Assembly (NCBI RefSeq): GCF_017573505.1 | Contig: NZ_JAGEOJ010000010.1 | Location: forward strand, 186,001 to 250,000 | Direction: 5' to 3' | Length of the DNA: 64,000 nucleotides | Source of the DNA: Actinomadura barringtoniae | Lineage (GTDB): Bacteria > Actinomycetota > Actinomycetes > Streptosporangiales > Streptosporangiaceae | Notes under the pieces: generated by a model | The model's database searches: none | What the model saw: only the letters and a program-made list of their open reading frames with translations | What the model was told of the DNA's origin: nothing | In this document: piece by piece, positions 53,178 through 63,798 of the stretch | How the letters are laid out: each line of letters begins with the position of its first letter | Numbering within the stretch: the stretch's first letter is position 1 | Translations under genes and position numbers: made by a program

Positions 53178-54632
53178 GTGACCGAGACACAAGCACGACC
53201 TCCGAAGTCTCCGTCCTCACCCCCTGCGGGATCGGGCTCGGCCCTGGATCGCTTCTTCGATCTCAGCGGCCGCGGGACGACCGTGGCGCGCGAGCTGCGC
53301 GGCGGCATCACCACGTTCGTGGCGATGGCCTACCTGGTCGTCCTCATCCCCCTGATCATCGGTGACGCCAAGGACGTCACCGGTGCCAAGCTCGACCCGG
53401 CCCAGCTGACCACGATGGTCGCGCTCTCGGCCGGCCTGACCACGATCCTCATGGGCGTGGTCGGCAACGCCCCGCTGGCGATGGCCGCGGGGCTCGGCGT
53501 CACCCCGATCGTGGTCTTCCAGGCCGCACCACACATGACCTGGCCGCAGGCCATGGGGCTGGTGGTGCTCGAGGGCGTCATCATCGTGCTCTTCGCGTTG
53601 ACCGGCATCCGAACGTTGATCATGGATGCGATACCGCTGGCCATCAAACAGGCCATCGGCGTCGGCATCGGCGCGTTCATCGCGCTGATCGGCCTGGTGG
53701 ACGCGGGCTTCGTCGGCCACCACGAGACCGCCTCCACGGCGGTCGGGCTGGGCGTGTTCGGCAAGCTGGCCGGCTGGCCGGTGGCCGTCTTCTGCGCCGG
53801 CCTGGTGCTGATGCTGGTGCTGTTCATCCGCCGGGTGCCCGGCGCGATGCTGATCAGCATCGTGGCGACGACCGTGCTGGCGATCGTCATCGACAAGGTC
53901 GCGACCGTGAACCCCAAGCTGTGGGGCCCGGTCGAGCCCAAGGTGCCCGACAAGATCATCGCCACCCCGGACTTCGGACTGATGTTCAAGGTCGACCTGT
54001 TCGGCGGGTTCGAACGGGCCGGCGTCGTCACCGCCTCGGTCGTGCTGTTCACGCTGGTGCTGTCGGGCTTCTTCGACGCGATGGGGACCATCCTCGGCGT
54101 CGGTGAGGAGGCCGGGATGCTCGACGAGAAGGGCAAGCTCCCCGGCCTGAACAAGATCCTCACGGTGGACGGCTTCGGCGCCATCGTCGGCGGCGGCATC
54201 AACGGCTCGGCCAACACCGCGGTCGTCGAGTCGGCGGCGGGCGTCGCCGAGGGCGCCCGTACGGGCCTGGCCAGCGTCTTCACCGGCGTCCTGCTCACCG
54301 CGCTGATCTTCCTGACGCCGCTCGCCGGGGTCATCCCGATCGGCGCCGCCGCCCCCGCGCTGGTGATCGTCGGTGCGCTGATGATGTCGCACGCACGCAA
54401 GATCGACTGGGAGGACCTGGAGGTCGCCATCCCGGCGTTCCTGGTCATCGTCCTCATGCCGTTCACCTACTCGATCACCAACGGCGTCGCGGCCGGCGTG
54501 CTGGCCTTCACGCTGCTCAAGATCGCCAAGGGCAAGTTCGCCGAGATCCACTGGCTGAACTACGTGCTGTCGGTGGTGTTCGTCGCCTACTTCGCGCTGC
54601 ATCCGATCGAGGAAGCACTAGGAATCAAATAG
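53178..54632 (+). CDS. NCS2/AzgA-type purine permease
   Basis: 484 residues from GTG 53178, with AAGGAGG 10 nt upstream. Twelve or more membrane helices and AzgA-family motifs: RGGITTFVAMAYLVVLIPLI at the start, AMAAGLGVTPIVVF, GFFDAMGTILGVGEEAGML and GGGINGSANTAVVESAAGVA. It imports hypoxanthine, guanine or adenine with protons, the feedstock for the pathway. It sits 8 bp before xdhC, probably in the same regulon as uraD-xdh. Confidence 0.92.
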   Translation: MTETQARPPKSPSSPPAGSGSALDRFFDLSGRGTTVARELRGGITTFVAMAYLVVLIPLIIGDAKDVTGAKLDPAQLTTMVALSAGLTTILMGVVGNAPLAMAAGLGVTPIVVFQAAPHMTWPQAMGLVVLEGVIIVLFALTGIRTLIMDAIPLAIKQAIGVGIGAFIALIGLVDAGFVGHHETASTAVGLGVFGKLAGWPVAVFCAGLVLMLVLFIRRVPGAMLISIVATTVLAIVIDKVATVNPKLWGPVEPKVPDKIIATPDFGLMFKVDLFGGFERAGVVTASVVLFTLVLSGFFDAMGTILGVGEEAGMLDEKGKLPGLNKILTVDGFGAIVGGGINGSANTAVVESAAGVAEGARTGLASVFTGVLLTALIFLTPLAGVIPIGAAAPALVIVGALMMSHARKIDWEDLEVAIPAFLVIVLMPFTYSITNGVAAGVLAFTLLKIAKGKFAEIHWLNYVLSVVFVAYFALHPIEEALGIK

Positions 54633-54640
54633 GAGTACCC

Positions 54641-55741
54641 ATGCGTGAGATCGCCGACCGGATCCGTGCCTGGCAGGACGCGGGCGTCCCGTTCGCCGTC
54701 GCGACCGTCATCTCCGTCGGGGGCAGCGCCCCCAGGCAGCCGGGCGCCGCGATGGCGGTGTCGCGGGACGGCGAGGCCGTCGGCAGCGTCTCCGGCGGCT
54801 GTGTCGAGGGCGCGGTGTACGAGCTGTGCCAGGAGTCCCTGCGGACCGGCGAGGCCGTCCGCGAGAGCTTCGGCTACAGCGACGACGACGCGTTCGCGGT
54901 CGGGCTGACCTGCGGCGGCACCATCGAGGTGCTCGTCCAGCCCGGCTCGGCCGTACCGGCGGCCGGTCCGGCGGCGATCTCACGCGACGAGCAGGTGGCG
55001 TTCGCCCACCTGATGGACGGCTCCGGGGCCACCTTGGTGGTCTGGCCGGAGCGTCACCTCGGCACCACCGGCCTCGCCGACGTCGACCAGGTCGTCATCG
55101 GCGAGGCCAGGGCCATGCTCGACGGCGGCAGGACCGGGGTCCGGTCGGTGCGCTGCCGTGAGGGTCTCGATGTCTTCGTCCAGTCGTACGCCCCGGCGCC
55201 GCGCATGCTGGTGTTCGGCGCGATCGACCACGCCGCCTCGGTCGCCGAGATCGGGAGCTTCCTCGGCTACCGCGTGACCGTCTGCGACGCGCGGCCGGTC
55301 TTCGCCACCCCGGCCCGTTTTCCCGGCGCTGACGAAGTCGTCGTGGACTGGCCGCATCGCTATCTGAACGCACAGGCCGAGGCGGGGCTGGTGGACGGCC
55401 GTACGGTCGTCTGCGTCCTCACCCACGACGCCAAGTTCGACGTTCCGCTGCTCGAAGTGGCTTTGCGCCTGCCCGTCGCGTACGTCGGCGCCATGGGCTC
55501 GCGGCGTACCCACGACGACCGCACGCGCCGCCTCAAGGAGGCCGGCCTGGCCGACGCCGAGCTGGCGCGCCTGCACTCGCCCATCGGGCTTGACCTGGGC
55601 GCACGTACGCCCGAGGAGACCGCGCTGTCGATCGCGGCCGAGTTCGTCGCGCTGCGCCGCGGCGGCTCCGCGGTGCCCCTCGGCACCACCAACGGCCCCA
55701 TCCACCACGACGCCGCCGAAGCGTCCGCCGATGTGGCCTGA
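54641..55741 (+). CDS. xdhC: XdhC-family molybdenum cofactor insertion protein
   Basis: 366 residues. The N-terminal XdhC domain has ATVISVGGSAPRQPGAAMAV and GSVSGGCVEGAVYEL with the conserved Cys. The C-terminal Rossmann-like domain has MLVFGAIDHAASVAEIGSFL and YVGAMGSRRTHDDRTRRLKE. XdhC proteins carry and sulfurate Moco for xanthine dehydrogenase. Gene linkage to the XDH subunits and permease fits. Confidence 0.92.
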   Translation: MREIADRIRAWQDAGVPFAVATVISVGGSAPRQPGAAMAVSRDGEAVGSVSGGCVEGAVYELCQESLRTGEAVRESFGYSDDDAFAVGLTCGGTIEVLVQPGSAVPAAGPAAISRDEQVAFAHLMDGSGATLVVWPERHLGTTGLADVDQVVIGEARAMLDGGRTGVRSVRCREGLDVFVQSYAPAPRMLVFGAIDHAASVAEIGSFLGYRVTVCDARPVFATPARFPGADEVVVDWPHRYLNAQAEAGLVDGRTVVCVLTHDAKFDVPLLEVALRLPVAYVGAMGSRRTHDDRTRRLKEAGLADAELARLHSPIGLDLGARTPEETALSIAAEFVALRRGGSAVPLGTTNGPIHHDAAEASADVA

Positions 55742-55803
55742 GTCATTCCTACAGCCGCCCGCTCGGCGCGCGGCCGGGTCGTCGTAGGACCCGACAGCGT
55801 TCC

Positions 55804-55832
55804 TTGACGGGTCCCGGACCCCGACTTACTGT
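55804..55832 (+). promoter_or_regulatory. Sigma-70-type promoter of the glyoxylate/allantoin gene set
   Basis: TTGACG (55804-55809), 17-bp spacer, TACTGT (55827-55832), about 120 bp before the next gene: a near-consensus housekeeping promoter. Confidence 0.65.
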
Positions 55833-55856
55833 GAATTTCACGACGCGGCAATCAAA

Positions 55857-55871
55857 TTTCGTAGAACGAAA
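55857..55871. promoter_or_regulatory. Inverted repeat just after the promoter
   Basis: TTTCGT-AGA-ACGAAA, perfect 6-bp arms, 25 bp past the -10 element; a likely repressor site (IclR-type operators look similar). CGTAG/CTACG arms extend it to 55880. Confidence 0.5.
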
Positions 55872-55949
55872 ACTCCTACGGAACTGCCGGTACCGCGCCT
55901 CCCCGCCTCTGGGGCGGATCCACGGGCCGATCACTGACCTGGAGGACCC

Positions 55950-56336
55950 ATGCCACTGATCTTCCTGAACGGCGGCGCCATGCGTGGCGGTCCGCTCCAC
56001 CACCTGCTGGACGGCTCGCCGCTGGTCTCGGTGACCACGACGGCGCCGCACTACCGCTTCTACTCGGTGGGCGACTCCTGCCCGGCGTTGTCCCCGGTCG
56101 CGCACGGCGGCACCGAGGTCCACGGCGAGGTCTACGACGTGCCGATGGACGTTCTCCGGGACAAGCTGCTGCCGGCCGAGCCGCCGGAGCTGGAGCTCGG
56201 CGTCATCGAGCTGGCCGACGGGTCCTCGTCGCTGGCGATGGTCCTGCGCCGCCCCTACACCTCCTACACCCGGCTGATCGACATCACCGAACATGGCAGC
56301 TGGGCCGAATACCGAAAGACGAAGGAGGCCGCATGA
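55950..56336 (+). CDS. Stand-alone allophanate hydrolase C-terminal-like (GGCT-fold) protein
   Basis: 128 residues, starting with GGAGG 6 nt upstream. It resembles only the C-terminal domain of allophanate hydrolase (AtzF), a gamma-glutamylcyclotransferase-like fold: LNGGAMRGGPLHHLLDGSPL, TTAPHYRFYSVGDSCPALSP and LELGVIELADGSSSLAMVLR. The amidase domain is absent. The gene leads the glyoxylate-utilisation operon and overlaps hydroxypyruvate isomerase by ATGA. Because no classical ureidoglycolate lyase is seen in the window, it is a candidate for handling a ureido compound such as ureidoglycolate; that is inference. Confidence 0.8.
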   Translation: MPLIFLNGGAMRGGPLHHLLDGSPLVSVTTTAPHYRFYSVGDSCPALSPVAHGGTEVHGEVYDVPMDVLRDKLLPAEPPELELGVIELADGSSSLAMVLRRPYTSYTRLIDITEHGSWAEYRKTKEAA

Positions 56337-57145
56337 CCGAGCGGTCGGAGTACGTGGTCAACTGCTCGATCCTCTTCGGCGAGCTGCCGCTGCTGGAGCG
56401 CCCCGCGGCGGCCAAGGCGGCCGGCTTCGGCGAGGTCGAGTTCTGGTGGCCGTGGCCGGGCGTCGCCGTCCCGACCGAGGGCGAGGTGGACGCGTTCTGC
56501 CAGGCGCTGGAGGACGCGAACGTCCAGCTCACCGGCCTCAACTTCTACGCGGGCGACATGCCGGCGGGGGAGCGGGGCGTGCTGAGCGACCCGGCTCGTT
56601 CGCTGGAGTTCCGTGACAGCGTCGCGGTGCTCGTGCGGATCGCCGAGCGCACCGGCGTGAAGGGCTTCAACGCCCTGTACGGCCAGCGCGTGGAGGGCGT
56701 CTCGGCAGCCGAGCAGGACCGTGTGGCGGCCCAGAACATCGCCTACGCCGCCCGCAAGATCGCCGACTTCGGCGGGACCGTGCTGATCGAGCCGCTCGCC
56801 CAGGGCCTGAACGGCGCCTACCCGCTGGAGACCGCCGCCGACGCGATCGCGGTCGTGGAACGGGTCCGCAAGGAGGGCGGCGTGGACAACGTCGCGTTCC
56901 TGTTCGACAGCTTCCACCTGGCCAGCAACGGCGAGGACCTCGGAAAGGTCGTTCAGGCGTACGCGGCGGAGATCGGCCACGTACAGCTGGCCGACGCGCC
57001 GGGCCGGGACCACCCGGGCACCGGCGACATCGACTTCACGGCGCTGCTGAGCGCCCTGGACGCGGCCGGCTACTCCGGCCGCGTGGCCCTCGAGTACAAG
57101 CCCGCGGGCGCCACCGACTTCACCTGGATGGAGAGCTTCAAGTAA
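56333..57145 (+). CDS. hyi: Hydroxypyruvate isomerase
   Basis: 270 residues. Xylose-isomerase-like TIM barrel with the Hyi features VNCSILFGELPLLERPAAAK, FWWPWPGVAVPT, NFYAGDMPAGERG, GTVLIEPLAQG (metal Glu) and FDSFHLASNGEDL. It interconverts hydroxypyruvate and tartronate semialdehyde. It overlaps both neighbours (ATGA upstream, TAATG downstream), so it is tightly coupled with the reductase. Confidence 0.92.
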   Translation: MTERSEYVVNCSILFGELPLLERPAAAKAAGFGEVEFWWPWPGVAVPTEGEVDAFCQALEDANVQLTGLNFYAGDMPAGERGVLSDPARSLEFRDSVAVLVRIAERTGVKGFNALYGQRVEGVSAAEQDRVAAQNIAYAARKIADFGGTVLIEPLAQGLNGAYPLETAADAIAVVERVRKEGGVDNVAFLFDSFHLASNGEDLGKVVQAYAAEIGHVQLADAPGRDHPGTGDIDFTALLSALDAAGYSGRVALEYKPAGATDFTWMESFK

Positions 57146-58068
57146 TGAGCAGGATCGCTTTCATCGGCCTCGGCATCATGGGCGGCCCGATGGCCGGCCA
57201 CCTGGTCAAGGCCGGACACGAGGTCACCGGCTACGACGTCGCCCCGGCCGGGGTGGACAAGCTGGTCGCGGCGGGCGGCACGGGCGCGGCGAGCATCGCC
57301 GAGGCCGTCGGCGAGGCCGAGATCGTCATCACCATGCTGCCGCAGGACGAGCATGTCGAGTCCGTGATCTTCGGTGCGGGCGACGGCGAGGCCGACGGCG
57401 GGGTGCTGCGCTACGCCAAGCCGGGCGTGCTGCTGATCGACTTCTCCACGATCAAGCCGGAGACGTCGGCCAGGGTCGCCGAGGCGGGCCGCGCGCACGG
57501 GCTGCGCGTGCTGGACGCTCCGGTCTCCGGCGGCGAGAAGGGCGCGGTCGACGGCGTGCTGTCGATCATGGTCGGCGGCGCGGCCGAGGACTTCGAGGCC
57601 GCCAAGCCGATCTTCGAGATCGTCGGCAAGACCTTCGAGCTGGTCGGCGGCAGCGGCGCGGGCCAGTACGTCAAGGCCGCCAACCAGCTGATCGTCGGCG
57701 GCACCTACGCCCTGGTCGCCGAGGCGATCGTGCTGATGGAGGCCGCGGGCGTGGATGCCAAGGCCGGCATCGACGTGATCGCGGGCGGCCTGGCCGCCAG
57801 CCGGATCCTGGACATCAAGCGGGACTCCATGCTGGCCCGCCAGTTCCAGCCGGGCTTCCGGATCGACCTGCACCACAAGGACATGGGCATCGCCACCGCG
57901 GCCGCCCGCTCCGCCGAGGTGTCGCTGCCGATGACCGGCATGGTCGCCCAGCTCATCGCCGCCGCGCGGGCCAAGGGCTACGGCTCGCTCGACCACTCCG
58001 CGCTCCTCAAGATCGTCGAGGACCTGTCGGGTCGTACGGAGCTGTCGGGAAACACGAGCGCCGCCTAG
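57145..58068 (+). CDS. glxR: Tartronate semialdehyde (2-hydroxy-3-oxopropionate) reductase
   Basis: 307 residues of the beta-hydroxyacid dehydrogenase family: GLGIMGGPMAGHLVKAGHEV (NADPH loop), the substrate loop DAPVSGGEKGAVDG, the catalytic Lys in GAGQYVKAANQLIVGG, and HHKDMGIATAAA near the end. It reduces tartronate semialdehyde to D-glycerate for the downstream kinase. Its start lies inside the isomerase stop. Confidence 0.94.
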   Translation: MSRIAFIGLGIMGGPMAGHLVKAGHEVTGYDVAPAGVDKLVAAGGTGAASIAEAVGEAEIVITMLPQDEHVESVIFGAGDGEADGGVLRYAKPGVLLIDFSTIKPETSARVAEAGRAHGLRVLDAPVSGGEKGAVDGVLSIMVGGAAEDFEAAKPIFEIVGKTFELVGGSGAGQYVKAANQLIVGGTYALVAEAIVLMEAAGVDAKAGIDVIAGGLAASRILDIKRDSMLARQFQPGFRIDLHHKDMGIATAAARSAEVSLPMTGMVAQLIAAARAKGYGSLDHSALLKIVEDLSGRTELSGNTSAA

Positions 58069-58141
58069 TCCGGCCGCGATTCGTCGGTCGAACGTCCAGA
58101 GAATCCCTGGGCAGAGCCGTCGAAACGTAAATTCGGGGAGA

Positions 58142-59389
58142 ATGGTGACAATCATGAGTAATGCGCACCGGGGGCAGGTGGTGATCGCCCCGGACAAGTT
58201 CAAGGGCTCGCTCACCGCCGTCCAGGTCGCCGAGCATGTGGCCGCCGGCCTGCGCCGGGTCCGCCCGGACCTGCCGCTGGTCGCCCTGCCCGTCGCCGAC
58301 GGCGGCGACGGCACGGTGGACGCCGCGGTCGCCTGCGGCTTCGCCCGGCTGCGGACCTCAGTCACCGGCCCGATCGGCGAGCCGGTCACCGCCTCCTACG
58401 CCGTCCGTGACGCGACGGCGGTGATCGAGCTCGCCGAGGCCTCCGGGCTGCGGCGCCTCCCCGGCGGCGAGTCCGGGAAGCCGGAATTCGCTCCCTTGAT
58501 CGCCTCCAGTCGCGGCACCGGCGAGCTGATCGACGCCGCCGTACGCGGCGGCGCGACCCGCATCGTCCTCGGGCTGGGCGGCAGCGCCTGCACCGATGGG
58601 GGAGCGGGCATGGCCGAGGCCCTCGGCGTCCGCTTTCTCGACTCGAGCGGCGCGCCGCTGCCTCCCGGCGGCGCCGCGCTCCGTTCGCTGGCCTCGATTG
58701 ACACCCGCGGGCTCGACGAGCGCCTGGACGGCGTGACCTTCATCGTCGCCAGCGACGTCGACAACCCGCTGCTCGGCCCCGAGGGCGCCGCCGCGATCTT
58801 CGGCCCGCAGAAGGGCGCGAGCCCCTCGCAGGTCAGGACGCTGGAGAACGGCCTGGCCCGGCTGGAGAACATCGCCCGCCGCGATCTCGGCGCGTTCGCC
58901 GCCAAGCGCCCCGGCGCCGGTGCTGCGGGCGGCGTCGGGTTCGGCGCGATGACCTTCCTGGACGCCTCCGTCCGGCCGGGCATCGCCTTCCTGCTCGACC
59001 TGCTGGGCTTCGCCGAGCAGGTCGCCGGGGCCCGCCTGGTGATCACCGGCGAGGGATCGCTGGACCGGCAGTCGCTGCGCGGCAAGGCCCCGATCGGGGT
59101 CGCCCGCGCGGCCGCCCGCGCCACCGTTCCGACGGTCGCGGTCGCCGGGCGGCGCACCCTCACCGGCGAGCAGCTCCGCAAGGCCCGCCTGCAGAGCGCC
59201 TACGCCATCGCCGACATCGAGTCCGACCCGGAACGGTGCATGACCGAGGCCGGGCCGCTGCTCGAACGGCTGGCCGAGGAGATCGGCCGCACCTGGCTGA
59301 AGGAGCCCGCGCCCGCGGGATCCGCGTCCGCGGGGTCCCCGTCCGCGGGGTCCCCGTCCGCGTCCACGTTGATGGGAGGAGCAGCTTGA
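58142..59389 (+). CDS. Glycerate kinase (GarK/GlxK type)
   Basis: About 415 residues. The start is uncertain: ATG 58142, GTG 58145 and ATG 58154 are in frame, with GGGGAG at 58135-58140. Family motifs are [53 protein letters not shown] and [20 protein letters not shown]. It phosphorylates glycerate with ATP, sending glyoxylate carbon to glycolysis. The C-terminal 25 residues are a low-complexity Ala-Gly-Ser-Pro tail coded by 15-bp repeats. The last bases overlap the allantoinase TTG start. Confidence 0.93.
   Translation: MVTIMSNAHRGQVVIAPDKFKGSLTAVQVAEHVAAGLRRVRPDLPLVALPVADGGDGTVDAAVACGFARLRTSVTGPIGEPVTASYAVRDATAVIELAEASGLRRLPGGESGKPEFAPLIASSRGTGELIDAAVRGGATRIVLGLGGSACTDGGAGMAEALGVRFLDSSGAPLPPGGAALRSLASIDTRGLDERLDGVTFIVASDVDNPLLGPEGAAAIFGPQKGASPSQVRTLENGLARLENIARRDLGAFAAKRPGAGAAGGVGFGAMTFLDASVRPGIAFLLDLLGFAEQVAGARLVITGEGSLDRQSLRGKAPIGVARAAARATVPTVAVAGRRTLTGEQLRKARLQSAYAIADIESDPERCMTEAGPLLERLAEEIGRTWLKEPAPAGSASAGSPSAGSPSASTLMGGAA
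59315..59365. repeat. 15-bp repeats coding the glycerate kinase tail
   Basis: Three units (59315-59329, 59330-59344, 59345-59359) of the type GCGGGGTCCCCGTCC plus a partial copy, giving repeated AGSPS peptides. Confidence 0.85.
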
Positions 59390-60732
59390 CCAGCGAGCCA
59401 TTCGACCTGGTGATCCGGTCGCGCCGCACCGTGCTGCCGTACGGCGAACGCCCGGCGGCCGTGGCGGTGCGCGGCGGCAGGATCGCCGCGATCGAGGACC
59501 ACGACGCGGCCCTGGCCTCGGGCGCCGAGGTCAACCTCGGCGACACCGCCCTGCTGCCCGGGCTCGTGGACACCCACGTCCACATCAACGAGCCCGGCCG
59601 TACCGAGTGGGAGGGCTTCGCGTCCGCCACCCGCGCGGCCGCGGCGGGCGGCGTCACCACGCTGGTCGACATGCCGCTGAACTCGCTGCCGCCGGTCACG
59701 CTCCCGTCGGCGCTCGCCACCAAGCGGGACGTCGCCGAGGGGCAGGTCTTCGTCGACGTCGGCTTCTGGGGCGGCGCGATCCCCGGGAACGTTCCGGCGC
59801 TGCGCACGCTCCACGACTACGGGGTGTTCGGCTTCAAGTGCTTCACCGCCGACAGCGGCGTGCCGGAGTTCCCGCCGCTGTCCCCGGCGGAGATGCACGA
59901 GGCGTTCCGCGAGATCGCCTCGTTCGACGGCCTGATCATCGTGCACGCCGAGGACCCGGCCGGGCTGGCCGAGCCCGGCGACGGCGGCTACCCCGCGTTC
60001 CTGGCCTCCCGCCCGCCGTCCTCCGAGCGCAGCGCGGTCGAGCAGGTCATCCGCATCGCCGAGCAGACCGGGGTACGGGCCCACATCGTTCACCTGTCGG
60101 CCGCCGACTGCCTGGAGCCGCTCGCCAAGGCGCAGGCGCGGGGCATCCCGGTGACCGCCGAGACCTGCCCGCACTACCTGACCCTGTCGGCCGAGGACGT
60201 GCCCGCTCCGGTGCCGGACGGCCTGCCGTCCACCTCGTTCAAGTGCTGCCCGCCGATCCGCGACGCGGGCAACCGCGAGGAGCTGTGGCGGGGGCTGGCG
60301 GACGGCGTGATCTCCTGCGTCGTCACCGACCACTCGCCCTGCACCCCCGAGCTGAAGCGCGGCGACTTCGCCTCCGCGTGGGGCGGCATCGCCTCCGTCC
60401 AGCTCGGCCTCCCCGCCATCTGGAGCGCCGCCCGCGCGCGCGGCCACGGCCTCGACACGGTCGTGCGCTGGATGGCCGAGGGTCCGGCGAACCTGGTCCG
60501 GCTCGCGGGCAAGGGCCGGATCGCGGTCGGGAACGACGCCGACCTGGTCGCGTTCGCCGCCGACGAGCCGTTCACCGTCGACCCGGCGCGGCTGCACCAC
60601 CGCCACCCCGTCACGCCGTACGCGGGCCGTTCCCTCACCGGCGTCGTCCAGGCCACCTGGCTGCGCGGCGAGGTCGTCGACGACACCCCCCGTGGCTCGC
60701 TCCTCCGCGCCGACCGCGCCGACCGCCGCTGA
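59386..60732 (+). CDS. allB: Allantoinase
   Basis: 448 residues from TTG 59386, with GGGAGGAG 4 nt upstream and overlap with the kinase stop. Cyclic amidohydrolase: HxH in [18 protein letters not shown], the carboxylated Lys in [13 protein letters not shown], His in [10 protein letters not shown] and [12 protein letters not shown], and Asp in [12 protein letters not shown]. It hydrolyses allantoin to allantoate, linking uraD's product to the next gene. Length and motifs fit AllB. Confidence 0.94.
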   Translation: MTSEPFDLVIRSRRTVLPYGERPAAVAVRGGRIAAIEDHDAALASGAEVNLGDTALLPGLVDTHVHINEPGRTEWEGFASATRAAAAGGVTTLVDMPLNSLPPVTLPSALATKRDVAEGQVFVDVGFWGGAIPGNVPALRTLHDYGVFGFKCFTADSGVPEFPPLSPAEMHEAFREIASFDGLIIVHAEDPAGLAEPGDGGYPAFLASRPPSSERSAVEQVIRIAEQTGVRAHIVHLSAADCLEPLAKAQARGIPVTAETCPHYLTLSAEDVPAPVPDGLPSTSFKCCPPIRDAGNREELWRGLADGVISCVVTDHSPCTPELKRGDFASAWGGIASVQLGLPAIWSAARARGHGLDTVVRWMAEGPANLVRLAGKGRIAVGNDADLVAFAADEPFTVDPARLHHRHPVTPYAGRSLTGVVQATWLRGEVVDDTPRGSLLRADRADRR

Positions 60733-60749
60733 CCCCCTGAAGGAATGAC

Positions 60750-61781
60750 ATGACTGACTTCACCTCCCTCCCCGACCTGGCCGTCCGCACCCTCGGCGGT
60801 TCGGTCGTCGCGGCCAGCGACGAGTCCTTCGAGGAGAAGGAGAACCTGATCAACCCCTGGAAGCCGGAGTTCCAGCCGGAGACGTTCGGCGCCAAGGGGC
60901 AGGAGTACGACGGCTGGGAGACCGCGCGGCGCCGCCCCGACGAGAACGGCGAGCTCGGCCACGACTGGGCGATCGTCCGGCTCGGCCTGCCCGGCGTGAT
61001 CCGCGGCGTCGTCATCGACACCGCGTGGTTCAAGGGCAACTTCCCCCCGTACGCCTCGGTCGAGGCCTGCGCGCTGCCCGGCTACCCGGCGGTCGCCGAG
61101 CTCGCGGACGCCGAGTGGGTCGAGATCGTGCCGAAGAGCCCCATCAAGGGCGACACCGAGCACCCCTTCGACGTCACCGCCGAGCGCCGCTTCACCCACG
61201 TGCGGCTGAACATGATCCCCGACGGCGGCATCGCCCGGATCCGCGTGCACGGCGAGCCCGTCGCCGACCCCGAGCTGCTCACCGGCCTCACGGTCGACCT
61301 CGCGGCCCTGGAGAACGGCGCCCGCGTCACCGGCTGCTCCAACATGTTCTACTCGCGGCCCGACAACATGCTCGCCCCCGGCCTCGCCCGCAACCAGGCC
61401 GAGGGCTGGGAGACCGCCCGCCGCCGCGACCCCGGCAACGAGTGGGCGATCATCAAGCTGGCCGCCCCCGGCGTGGTCAAGCTCGCCGAGATCGACCTCA
61501 CCAACCTCAAGTTCAACGCCCCCGCCGCGGTCTCGTTGGCCGCCATCGACGCCCGTTCCTCCTCGCTCGACGACGAGGACGCCTGGTTCGACCTGCTGGA
61601 CCGTACCCGCGTCCAGCCCGACGGCCGCCACCGCTTCCGCCTCGCCGGCGACCGCGAAGTGACCCACGTACGCGTCGACATCTACCCCTGCGGCGGCATC
61701 GCCCGCCTCCGCCTGCTCGGCGACCTCACCGCCGCCGGTGAGCAGGAACTGACCTCGCGCTGGCAGCAGCTGGCCGGCTAG
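60750..61781 (+). CDS. alc: Allantoicase
   Basis: 343 residues made of two repeated jelly-roll halves: [20 protein letters not shown] pairs with [20 protein letters not shown], and [20 protein letters not shown] with [20 protein letters not shown]. This duplication is the allantoicase hallmark. It splits allantoate into ureidoglycolate and urea. It is 17 bp after allB, behind GAAGGAAT; glyoxylate carboligase follows 67 bp later. Confidence 0.94.
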   Translation: MTDFTSLPDLAVRTLGGSVVAASDESFEEKENLINPWKPEFQPETFGAKGQEYDGWETARRRPDENGELGHDWAIVRLGLPGVIRGVVIDTAWFKGNFPPYASVEACALPGYPAVAELADAEWVEIVPKSPIKGDTEHPFDVTAERRFTHVRLNMIPDGGIARIRVHGEPVADPELLTGLTVDLAALENGARVTGCSNMFYSRPDNMLAPGLARNQAEGWETARRRDPGNEWAIIKLAAPGVVKLAEIDLTNLKFNAPAAVSLAAIDARSSSLDDEDAWFDLLDRTRVQPDGRHRFRLAGDREVTHVRVDIYPCGGIARLRLLGDLTAAGEQELTSRWQQLAG

Positions 61782-61848
61782 TCCAACCCACCTCTCAAGG
61801 CGGCCTGTCGCCAGGCCGCGTATTCAGCGACCCCAGAAGGAGCTCGAA

Positions 61849-63633
<1,785 letters not shown>

Positions 63634-63660
63634 CGGACTTCGCCCGACCAACCAGGAAGC

Positions 63661-63700
63661 CCCCCGGCCGCATCGCCCCGGCCGGGGGTCTTTCGTTTTT
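63661..63700 (+). terminator. Rho-independent terminator of the purine/glyoxylate operon
   Basis: CCCCCGGCC, 10-nt loop, GGCCGGGGG, then TCTTTCGTTTTT: a classic GC stem and U-tract after gcl. Confidence 0.9.
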
Positions 63701-63709
63701 CGACCTCTC

Positions 63710-63736
63710 TTGTGGATCTTCGACCAAGATCCACAA
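63710..63736. promoter_or_regulatory. Palindrome before the last gene
   Basis: TTGTGGATCTT-CGACC-AAGATCCACAA, perfect 11-bp arms, 63 bp upstream of the secreted-protein start. Either an operator or a second terminator. Confidence 0.55.
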
Positions 63737-63798
63737 CTCGGCCTTATAGTCCTCTCTCGGTAGTTCGTGCTGAAACGAGGACCCCAAGGGGCGCGCGG

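Noticed and set aside
50463-53192. A 909-codon open frame antisense to the xanthine dehydrogenase Mo subunit
   Set aside because: Long antisense frames are expected at this GC content; it shows no family motif, while the + strand encodes a complete, recognisable enzyme.
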